DNA from: Paraspadella gotoi
Taxonomy: Eukaryota > Chaetognatha
Assembly: GCA_051294375.1 (NCBI GenBank)
Contig: CM119271.1
Span: 6,821,632-6,885,631 of the forward strand
Direction: 5' to 3'
Length of the DNA stretch: 64,000 nt
The position numbers were made by a program, and so were the translations under genes. Positions 1 through 11,200 of this stretch are shown here, one piece after another. Numbering within the stretch: position 1 is the first letter of the stretch; each line of letters starts with the position of its first letter. The notes beneath the pieces were generated by a model that was not told where the DNA came from, did not search any database, and saw nothing but the letters and a program-made list of their open reading frames with translations.

Positions 1-3000
1 TTGCTTCAGTCAGTCCATCATTAACGCTCGGCCTCAAAGGAGTGTCTGGTAAACGCCTGTTGGGGCGGGTGTAAACGTCAACCGTTAACACTTCGCCATA
101 TCCGTGCCTCGTCTTCGCCTTTATTGTAAATGTATAATATTGCTCGGGGTCTAATCCGTAAGCCGCAAAATATCGAGTTTCCGGAGACAGGTCTCCAGAT
201 TTAAGGGGGTTTGCGGAGGCTGTCCCGAAGTGAGACTTCAGAAGATACTCAATGGCGTAACCCAAGATAACTCCGTTGGGGCGAAGTGGGGGCTTCCAAA
301 TAATCGTCGCCGATGTTTCATCAACTTTAGAAAACATTACGTCATAGGGTGGTCCCGGTTTGTCCTCTCCCGTCAACGTCCTAATGGCGGGGCTCTTGGC
401 ACCAACTCCCATTCGCGTGTAAGCGGCGACGGAGATTTCGTATTCAACAAAAATCAACAAAGACGAAAGGCGAGCCGATCTGGACTGTTCACCAACGACA
501 TCTTTCTCCCCAACGTTTTCCCCGTTTGATGAAGAATATAAAATTTTAAATCCCTGCAATTGACCGTTTTTAGAATCAGGGGGTAGTTCTCCCCAATCAA
601 CGAGGATGGCCGAGGCGACTAATGGGTCGTTCACGGCCGTAACATTGACGGGGCCTTCACTTGGAACGTCCTCCATGGTTCTCTCTTGCCCGGAGTCAAC
701 AAAATCGGAGGAGCCGAAGTCATTGAAAGCCGCCATTGCCACATAATAAATTGTCCATTTATGAAGAGGTTTTAAAACGACGGTGTTCAAATTAGGATCC
801 GCCAATTGTTTCGTTTCTACAACTCGATTCTTGGAATTTTCATAGCGCACTTTATAACCCTTTGGATTGCCGTTCCAGGCTTGGGCAGGAAGAGGAGTCC
901 ACGAGACACGAATAGCGGTAGCGTTTATCGCGCGGAGAATGACATTCTCGGGAGACCCAGATGGCGGAGCCTGCTCGGTGCGAAACGAACGACTAGCCCC
1001 GGAGGGAGCGCTTCGGCCAACAACATTTATCTTAACAATTCTCAGCGAATATCTGGTATATGGCCGAAGGTTTGGCACGATAATCCTGTCCGCAATCTTC
1101 ACGTCTGATGTCGAAAAAATCGTTTGCCACGAGAGGCTCTCGTCGACGAGCCCCTCGACAATCCATTCGGAGATTGTCGTTTTGCCATTTGAACCCGGTT
1201 CGAACTCCAGCTTGACTGATGTAGCTGTAATTTCGCTGACCGCAAGAGAAGTAACAGGTTGCGGTAGTTCCGGTGGTTCTCCAGAAGTAACGGAAGAGGT
1301 GCGTCGAGGTCCCTCTCCGACAGAAGTGGTCGCCGTTACGGAGATGGAGTAACGAGTTTCAGGCTGGAGTCCGGTTATGATTAATTGGAGACGTTCCGGC
1401 GGAAGAATGACCCTCTCCTCCAACCGACTCGAGTATATCGAGTGGTAAACTGTGTAATTTATGATGACGCCGTTGGGAGAAATCGGATGTTCCCAGGCAA
1501 CCGTGATAGACGAGTCCAATACTTTGGGAAAATTGAGATTGTTAATGACGTCGGGTAAATCCTCGTCGGTAACGATGGCGACAAAGGGCGACATCACGCC
1601 ATCCCCGGCCGAGGTGAAGCAGGTTACCGAAACGTTGTACGCCGTAAATTTGGATAAGTTTGAAATGTAGCCTTCGTGACGGGAGTCGTCATTTTTCGTA
1701 TTCGGTAGGACGACGATCTCCTTGGCCAACACGCCAATATTTCCAAAGCCACGACAGTGAATTGGGCAAGAGGCGGTCACACCTTCGCCGCGATAAGCGC
1801 GGACCTTGTAACCCTGGTTGATGCCGTTGATGGTGTGTCGAGGGGGCGGGATCCAGGAAACTAGCAAAGAAGTAGAGTTGACCACGACAATAGAGACGGA
1901 CGATGGCGGTTGAGTAGGAGTGCCTTCGAGAGTACGAACAATCAAGGTGGGTGAATATACGCCCACTCCTTTGTCGTTAAAGGCGGCAACGCGGACGTCG
2001 TAATCTTTGTAAACCAAAAGATTTGTAATCAAGTAAGAACTCTGTGCTGGATCGGATACGTTCTTGCGTTGCCAGTTGATAACATGGTACCCCGAAAGTC
2101 TGTAATCAACTACGTATCCCCGCAAAACGCCGTTCCACCCTTTAGGCGGCGGTGGTTGCCAAGCAACGCGAATGGTCGAAATACTGGCAGAGGAGGCGCT
2201 GGTCCGCGGTGGCTCAGAGGGAGCTTCTTGCGGAATCGTCAGTGGATTAGATGCGACGGAGGCCTTTCCTTCGCCGACTTTATTTAACGCAGCAACACGA
2301 AATCGGTAAGTCACGGCGGGGGCCAGATTTTCTAGTTCATACTCTGTAGGCGACGGAGGAACATTGCTGACGAGCGTCTCCCATACAGAAGCGCTGGCAA
2401 TGAGAGAATCGGCTGCAGCGGGGGAAAGACTGGGATTGGTCGTCGCGTTATCGGGAACTACGGTCGTCGAGATGTCAGAAAAAACTACTTGCTGGCCCTG
2501 TATGAGGTAGGCTTGGATTGGAGAATTTCCGTCAAAAAAGGGAGCAGTCCACGTTACGATTACGTTTCTGGAAGTTGTGGACGAGAGTTTGGAAGAAACG
2601 CCTGCGCGATCGAAAATGTCACATAAAAATTAATGTGATACGATGTGAACGTGATAACGATTAATTTGAGCAGTAAAAAACTTACCCGAGGGCGGGAAAG
2701 GTAACTCGATAACGGTTAAATGAGCTGATCGTGCGTCGTTGCCATTGCTCGATTTTACCGAGCAGGTGTATTCTCCCTTATCGTCGTAATTGATATAATT
2801 AATTTTCAAGGTACCGTCGGCCAATTTCTTTCTCCTATTTAGAGACAAAATAATGTATTTTTTCTTCACTTATCCGTAAAGCAAAATCGTTCAAAATTAG
2901 ATATAACACATGAAAATTTTTCAAGGAATTTCGTTAATGATATCAAATTACCTATAGAATAAAATAATCATAAAAAATATTAGCTTCTAAATTTTACATT

Positions 3001-6000
3001 TCAGCCATTATAACCTACCTGTCATCCAGAACGATTTTTGTCCATTTAACAGCCATTCAAGTTCAATGGGAACATTGGGATCATGAGAAACTTTGCAATG
3101 AAACTCTACCGGTGTTGATATAATCACAGATGTGTTTGAAGGGGGACCTATGATAACGGTTCGTTCAGCGACTCTGTATTAAAAAAAAGCATATAAAAGT
3201 CATTGAGAATAAAAATATATTTTGATGCCGCAATGAAGTTTTCCACTGGAAAAAATTTTAATAATAAATATAATTATATAATATACAGTCCTGTGCAAAA
3301 AAAAAAGAGGACACTCTTCAAACATTAAATAGCGCTCGTTTTATGACACAATGAAAAATGGCGTAACGTTATGTTCCGTGCATAAAAAAAATTCACTGTT
3401 CAATATTATTATATTTCTTTTTATTTTTTGAAACGTTATAGTTTCATATGTCGATATCCAAAATATCAATGCAAAATCTTTTTTGTTTTTTAGAAATGAC
3501 CAAATATAGGGTGAAAGATAATAAATTTTTTTAAAAAGTTACTTATTCATATTTATTCCTAAAATTGTAATAGAAAAAAATAAAAAAAAATAATAGTACC
3601 AATAGTTGGTATTATGTCTCAAATAGATGGAAAAAAAACCTCATTTAAAAATTCGATCGGGAAGTGGGGTAACTAAGGCTTACCAATGGCATCCTCCACG
3701 CCGATTGTTCTCTCAAATAATTTTTTTATTTAATACATTTGAAAGGGAAAAAAAGAAAATTCAAAATTCAGGTTGTATAAAGGGTACAGATAATCTGGAC
3801 TTACTGACATGAAAACCATGACCTTATATATCTTGTGAAATGGGGGCAGTAAAGATATCTAAAAAATTCGATCATTAAGTCAGTCAATGAACCCTTTCTA
3901 ATGGGCTATTACGAAAAATATTTTTTCTTAATTAAAAGGATGATAAATAATAGAATTAAATTCCTTGCTATATTTAAAAGAAAATTATCAATACAATTTA
4001 ACTTTGTCAAATATATTGCCAGCTATATAATTTTTTAAAACTTTATTATGATAAACAAGCAGTGTGTCAAGCTTTTAGTTTGCAGTTAAAGATAATAAAA
4101 AATGCCGATTTTTTTTTCACAGACAAGAAGGTAGATGTCCAGACTGTTTATATCAAGCTGAAAACATTTTTGTATTTATCATTTTTGATATTTAAAAAAA
4201 CATTTTATCAAGCTACAACATAAATTTTTGCTTGTTTTTTACTTTAACTTAAAAATATAAGCAGTTTTATGGAATAAAGAAAATTTAATAATAATTAAAA
4301 TGTAATTCAGTCTTTCCTTTTTCAAATTACAAAAGAAAAATAAAAATTTCATATGCCTTCATTGAAATTTTTAAAGCAAAAAACTGTTATACTTTTAACT
4401 CTGATTTAAACAAAAGCTGTGTAAAGATTTATGGATTTAATTTAATAAAACTCTTTTAGAAAGTGTCCCATGATTAGGGCTTTAATTTGATACCACACCC
4501 ATCTTGCTAGCTCTTTTCTTTCAAAAGTTATTAAAAAAAATAACTTTTTTCAAACTACGCAGTACAAATCTTTGTTAAATAAAATTTTGGCAAAGCGGGG
4601 GTATCTCACTTATTTCTATTGATACAATACTTAAATTTTAAAATAAAACTTGAAGAAAATTTTTTTGTCATTTAGAGACATATCACTTCAGATGTACCCA
4701 TCTTATAATAATTTATTTATTTATTTCCCCAAAAAAAGCCTAATTAAAAAAGTTGAAATTTTTAAAAATTGTTGAAAAAAATTTCTCCGACCTATGCTCA
4801 TGAGAATAATGGTTTTGCATAGAAAATCAAATATCAAAAAAATAAAAAAATCAGCCTCTAGAAAAATCGAAAGGCGAGAGGCTGATTTTTTTAGAATTGC
4901 AAAATTTTTTTCCTAACTCGAAATCCATTATTCTCAAGTTTCAAAATATTTTTTTCTAAAATCATTCAATCAATTTTTTTTATTAATTTAAAATGTTTTT
5001 ATGATGTTGTTTTTGTTTGAAAGAATTGAAAAAAAGTGAAAAATATAGTAATTATATAAGGTTTTTGGAAATACCTCTAAAATATTAGATAATTAGACAC
5101 AAGGGGAGTAAGCAGAGAAAACTTCCCATTCATAAAAAAAATTGAAAATGAATTTGTCATATTGTTATTTAGATTAATTGACTAATTACAAACATATGAT
5201 TCATATAAATTGAGGAAATGATGGGTAAAAAATATTCATCTTGGTCTCGGTTAACTATTAGGTTATCGTTAAAGTTTTGTTTTAATAATATTAATTTTTT
5301 TTTTGCATTTATAAAAGCAATGGTCTAAAATTTTGTAAGCGTTTCGAGCTATATTGCTTCATATTTTTTACTATTTTTGATCTAGTTAGCTTTTTTGTTG
5401 ATGGTCAAGGTTATGGTCAGAAACAGTAATGTCCAGTAGTGTATATCGCACATATTACCAAAAGTAATAATCAATTAATTTGGCTCAGAAACAATTTTAA
5501 AGGGACAAAATCAGCACTAGACCGTAACGCCACGTTATTTTTCATTGTGTCGTATGCACATATACAATTATAAATGATAAATGTGGTTTTTACAATAAAA
5601 AATTCATGTGTAAGTTAAAAAAAAATCGGTCAAAGCATTCAAGAGCTGTAGCTTCTGAAAGACAAGTGGTCAAAAAAAACTATTTTTAAAAATATTTTTA
5701 ACCTTAATTTATGAACATTACATTTATTTTTTTAATTATGAATGGGAAATAAGGACTTAAAAAAAAAAACATGTGTAACTAGAAAAAAATTGTTCCAATC
5801 ATTCCTGAACTACAGCACCTTAAATATAAAAGGTTAAAAACCGAGTAATTACTTTTAATGGATTAACCAAATTTATACCAATAATTCTTTTTTTATAAAT
5901 GTTATTTATTTATAATATCTTTCATTTTAAAATAATTAATTTGATTTATTTTCATAATGTTTTTGGGTGTCCTTTTTATTTGCACAGGACTGTATAGCGG

Positions 6001-8008
6001 AAAATTATCTTACCTAACATGAGTACAGCCAATGTCTGAACCCAAGTTGTTGACAGCTCTGCAACAGTAACTTCCAGTGTGACTAAATGTTGCACGAGGT
6101 ATTATTAATCGCCCCGACTTTGAATCAATGGAGGCACCATCACTTTGAGATATCTGTAAAGATTGTGTTCAAAGATCAAGATAAATTCATTCAAGATAAG
6201 GTTGATCATCAATCGCACATTTTAGCTTAAAGTTAAAGATTTTTCTCACATTGAAAATAGAAAAAAAAACCCGATTTTTCAGAAGAAATGAAGAGTAAAA
6301 ATTTGTACCTGAACCCCATCTTTGGACCAAGATTTATCAGGGGAAGGCGCCCCGGTCGCGTTGCAATCCAACACTATTGAGTCCCCACTGATAACTGTGT
6401 TGTTCTTGGGCATGAGTTGAATAGCAGGTTCAACGGAAAGTACCTTTAATCAAATAAAAATTGACAGAGATGAAACCTCAGTTAATATTACAACGTTAGT
6501 CCAAAACCTCACCGTCAAAGCCGTGTGCATTGAAGCTGACCCCACCACATTATGGAAAATGCATTGGTAAACACCGGCGTCCCCTTCCCTGGCGTCAGCG
6601 ATGATGAGGCTATTGTTCGGCGTAAAATGTATCCGCGCCGTCGCATTAGCCGATTTCGGTATCGTCGCCGCATCCCTGTACCAGACGGGCGTTGGAGTTG
6701 GGGCTCCGTCAGCTTGGCATGGAAGTTCTATGCGGCTCCCGGCAAAAACTTCGGTCACTATCTGCGGAATGACATCCTTGAGAATTCGTGGTGCAAGGTG
6801 GACCGAGAGCGTAGCTGATTTGGAATCTGTTTCGCTGGTTATGCTCTGGTCCAAAATCTTCGCGAGGCAGGAGTAGACGCCGGCGTCGGCGGTGGAAACG
6901 GATTTGACCAACAAAATCCGTGGGTTAGTCAAGTCGTATTTGGAGTCAGTATTCAAAGGGGCACCGTCTTTCGACCAATGGTAGCGCAAAAGATTGAGAG
7001 GTTTGGCGTTGGCGACACAATCAAAACGTGCAGTTTCTCCCAGGGGCACAGCGGCGTCGCGGGGAACGATCACAATTTTGGGGGGAACGATGGCAGCGGA
7101 GTTGGGCGACAACTGGAGTCAAAGAAAACGAATAGTAGATAGTGCATTGTGCATTGTGAAAGGAACTGAGGAAAATAATACTTGAAAACACATGATCTTT
7201 GTCTGCCTATGTTTGAAATTTGTTAAACTTACACTTATCTTCCAAAATGGTGTATCCTTGAATACTTTGAGTGTGGGATTGCTTATCGTCGCTCTGATCA
7301 TCCTCCCTTCGTCACTTTGCTCCAAGTCTAGGAGAGCCAAAGAATTTCCACCAACGCCCAAAGCTCGGTCTCCCCCGTTGTCTGCAACTGTTCTCGGTGT
7401 CGTCGGGGAAGCCACCGAGTATTCCCGCCAAATAACGGTGGGTAAGGGTTGGCTGTCGACCATTAAATCCAAGCTTAACGACACAACCACGAATGAGCCT
7501 TTCGAAGACGTTCGCGTGACATTGATCGGCACGCCGCCGCCGACGGCCTCAATTTCTAGTCGGGCACGGACGAGGCTGACGCGAGGACCGACGACGCTCC
7601 CGAAGAGGTTCGACGCAACGCATTCATAATCGCCGTAGTCGCCGGAACCGACGGGATCTATCCGAAAGGCGCCGTTGGGATTTTTCGACGAAATGTAGCC
7701 CGCGCCTAGTTTGATCCATTGGAACTCGGGAAGTGGGTTGCCGGACGCCTCGCATTTTAAGGTCACGGCATCCCCAGGACGGATGTAGAGGACGCGAGGG
7801 GAAAATCGAGAAAATAGGGGTGGAGAACCGTAAGCTAATGAAAATAGAGAAAGAAATATGAATTAAAGCTAAGAAGGGAAGACGCAAAAACAAAAGAATT
7901 ATATAACGACTCACCTGATGACACGAAAATAATAAAAATAATGAAAATAAAAAGCCTCGGATTCAGTCTTTTCCTTCGGAACGGAAGGGAAAAATTTTCG
8001 AGCCTCAT
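1..8008 (-). CDS. SDK: Sidekick-like Ig/FN3 cell-adhesion protein, 5' part (3' end outside window)
   Basis: The ATG at 8008 opens a short signal-peptide exon (7915-8008) with a basic start and a hydrophobic I/F-rich core. Exons follow at about 7233-7834, 6513-7112, 6309-6443, 6014-6153, 3015-3173, 2686-2834 and one large exon from 2601 to the window edge, all with GT/AG borders and a continuous frame. The first seven exons encode six Ig-like domains with paired cysteines (for example TLKCEASG, DYECVAS, GVYSCLA, EYTCSVK). The last exon encodes at least eight FN3 repeats with the usual Trp and Tyr landmarks (VTWTAP, VAWQPP, VSWIPP, VSWTPL). Six Ig followed by many FN3 repeats is the Sidekick arrangement (6 Ig, 13 FN3, TM). 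Sidekicks are homophilic adhesion proteins of cell contacts. The remaining FN3s, TM segment and tail lie beyond position 1, so DSCAM or contactin relatives are not wholly excluded. The exon 3015-3173 donor is chosen to keep frame. Confidence 0.8.
3286..5992. mobile_element. Tc1-like DNA transposon, non-autonomous or decayed, in an SDK intron
   Basis: Both ends carry the same inverted terminal sequence CAGTCCTGTGCAAA, followed by a run of A and GGACAC. Each end is bordered by TA (3284-3285 and 5993-5994), the Tc1/mariner target duplication. A second inverted pair (GACACAATGAAAAAT) lies at about 3345-3359 and 5537-5551. The interior is AT-rich with no intact transposase frame on either strand, so it is probably a non-autonomous derivative or a decayed copy. 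It fills most of the SDK intron between the exons at 6014-6153 and 3015-3173. Confidence 0.85.
4801..4936. repeat. Imperfect palindrome inside the Tc1-like element
   Basis: TGAGAATAATGG at 4801 is matched in reverse near 4936. The central arms AAAAAATCAGCCTCT and AGAGGCTGATTTTTT surround a loop of roughly 15-20 bases. The whole would fold into a hairpin with arms of about 60 bases with mismatches. It could be a nested small inverted-repeat element or a structural remnant of the transposon. Confidence 0.7.
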
Positions 8009-8243
8009 TTTCGGATTTTGGCAGGATTGTGAATGTCACATAAGAAGCAAGACATGACGCGGCAATAATAAAACGATACTAAGAAGGCACGTTCGGTGTG
8101 GTTTTTAAGTTTCAAAAACTCATTGGTAGATAAGGACGCTTAAGGAGGTTGATTCTTAAGTAGATTGTCACCAGCCGAAGCCATCTATAAAAAAAAGTAT
8201 ATTATCAGTGAAAAAATTCAATAATTAACGGGAAAAAAACAAG

Positions 8244-11200
8244 TCATAACGTTTCCTTCAAAAGGGAAAGAAGATTTCCGAGTCGTTTTGACTCTGAACC
8301 CTTCTCGAGTTTTTCAATTTTAATTTTCAACTCTGCCTCGAAGCCAGTACAAGCGTTTTCCCGTCGGACAGAGATCAAGCAGGTAAGTGCGCTGAGAACA
8401 ATTGCGTCTCCACGAGCCGTATCCCCGAATTTGCGGTCGAGGAGACGAACGACGCGATCGTAGTTATCGCGTCTATCAACTCCGTCGATGACGGTTCGCA
8501 CGACGCTCGGTCCGCCAGAAACAAGGTTGCATAGTCCTCCGACGCCAAATTCCACCAGAGCCTCGTCGTCGGCGGAAAGCGCAGAGAAAAATATTTCAAA
8601 GGCGCCCTTATCTCTTCAAAAAGGGTTAGGGAGGAGGTTTTTGGAATCATGTCGCGACAGTTAATATCTAGAGTTTTTTTATTTTTAAGTACATATGCAA
8701 TTTCTTATTTTCTGAAGACGACATCGATGCAGTCGTCATCTTCCATCTCGTGACCGAGCGCAGTGGATCGGGGATCGATCGTTTCTCCGTCGAATCTAAA
8801 ACTCAGAGTGGAAGAATCCTCCACACCCAAGGCTGCCGCCGCTTCCGTCATCATCGTCTTCAAGGGATCCGAGGGTTTCACCCGCACCACGACGAACTGA
8901 CCGAGTTTGGAGTCGAGCGATTGGATTTTGAGATTTATGCGGTCGTCGCCCGAGATATTCTCTTCTCTTTCGTCGCCGCCCTCGCTCACATCGTCTCGAA
9001 TGACGACGCACTCGACGATGTCTGCGATGGTCAGTCGCAGTTCGGCCGGAGTATCTGTCTCTCGGACGTCGCGCCCGTCGGCCAACGTGAGCGCGATCCG
9101 TGCCACGTCGCACTTTTCCGTCTCTGCCATCGCGGCAAAGACCTTTGCGAAAGACTCGCTCTGTTCGAGAAGAACGCGTTGAACGCCCGACGCTGTACGC
9201 ACTTTCACGAGAATTGAGGACGAGGAGGCCTGGGATTCCCTCACGAGACTAGTATCTAAACATTCGACGAGGTCGCGCTGGTGGGCCGCCAACTGATCGC
9301 GCCACATGAGGTCGTTGTGCATCGATCGAAGCTCCTGAACGGCCTTCAGCCCCTTGTTGACCTTGGCCGAGCGACGGGGCTGCGTTGACTTGCGCTTCCT
9401 CCTTCCCCTGCCTGTCCCACGGCCATTCTCCTTAGACGCGATAGAAGCAGTGGCAGGGAACTGTGGCGGGGACGGTGATCGATTGGATCGAGAACGGGAG
9501 GGAACGTCGTCGTCGTCGTCGCTGGAACTAGAGGGTGGAATAAATATCGGGCGCGGTCTATTCTTTACGTTTTTTGTGGCATCGTCATCTATCCGGATGA
9601 CGTCTAAAGTCGTTTTTTTGGTTTTCAAAATGGCGCCAGACTGGATAGCTTGGTCTTTAGTGAGAAAGTCGCTGGAAAGGCTCGTCAAAGATCCCGAAGG
9701 AGCAGTCGCCAGCTCTCCGGATTCCTCGCCTGTGGCATCAGGAACGAGCTTTCGTCGCTTTCGGGACGGACGCGGAACGACGACCTCGTCGTCGGAAGAG
9801 TCGGACATCTTATCTTTGCTATTTCTGGCATTTATGAAAACACGGTAAATGGTAAACTAAATCCCCTCGCTTGAAGAAAGAAAAACATAAAATCGAAAAT
9901 AAAATTCAACAACAAAAAACTCAGTCGAAAAAGTCCAAAGTTTCGAAACCTTCAGGAAGATAAGTCTGTTTCTCGTCCTCGCCCTTCGAGCAATCGGGAT
10001 TATACGAGTAACCCTTTCCGTATCCCATTTCTCTCATCATCTTGGTCGAGGCATTCCGCAGATGCAATGGAACGGGTGGCAATGCCCCTTCGCCCGCTTG
10101 TCGTTCAATCTCTGCAAATGACGCGTTCATTGCTCGATAAACCTCCACTGATTTTCGTGCCCGAGCCAGATATACGGTGACCTGCGCTAAAATCACATCG
10201 CACTCTGGCATTCCAACAGCCATAACCGCCTGATGGGCCGCCGTAGCTTGAATCAGAGCTTGTGGATCACCAAGGCCGATGTCCTCCGAGGCGATACGAA
10301 TTAAACGTCGCGCGATGTAGCGGGGATCCTCGCCGCCTTTTAACATTCTCGTAAGCCAGTAAAGGGCGGCGCTGTCGTCGGAGCCGCGGATCGACTTGTG
10401 AAAGGCAGAGATCATCTGGTAATGTTGGTCGCCGTCGCGATCGTAAGCATAATGAGATTTTTGCAAGCTTTGCTTGATAAGATCGGCATCGATGCATGTG
10501 GCCGAATTTAACGGCGAAGTCAAAAATATTCGCACGGCCGTTTGAAGGCTGTTGAGAGCGACTCTTGCGTCGCCTCCGGAAAATCCCGCCAACGCATTGA
10601 GCGCATTTTCTTCAATGGCGACGCTTCCTTCATCATTTACCTTCTCACCCGATTCCCGTAAAATCTTCAGTCTCAAATATTCGGCCCCTCGTTCCAATAT
10701 TTTGGTCACGTTCTCCGTCGAAAGGGCATCCAGCGCCACGACGCGGCTTCGACTGAGCAGCGCCGAGTTAAGGCTGAAAGAGGGATTTTCGGTCGTGGCG
10801 CCAAAGAGAACGATGGTCCCGTCCTCGACAATTGGCAGGAAAGCGTCTTGTTGGTTCTTGGCAAAGCGATGTATCTCGTCCATAAACAGCAACGTGCGAC
10901 GCTTAAACATCTTGAGCTCATTTCGTGCCACTTCCGACTGCCTCTTGACTTCGGCTACGCCAACCTGGCAGGCGGAGAGGGAGACGAAACGGTAGGGAGA
11001 TTTTTTATCGCCGGCGTAAGCTTTTGCGATAATCTTGGCAATCGTGGTCTTGCCGCAACCCGGTGGTCCCCAAAAGATTATAGAAGGAAGAGGGGCTTTC
11101 GAGGTGACGAGAGCCTTCAGCCAAGCAATATCAGCTTTTCGGCATTGACTTACTTTATTCTCACCAACTGCTGAATCTTGGCCAAAGAGTTTATCCATGG

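Noticed and set aside
1190-1215. tRNA B-box-like GGTTCGAACTCC
   Set aside because: It lies in a coding FN3 repeat and no A box or cloverleaf fits around it.
8375-8650. Minus-strand frame MIPKTSSLTLFEE overlapping ARMC7 exon 2
   Set aside because: It is out of frame with the conserved ARMC7 coding sequence and spans its splice acceptor.
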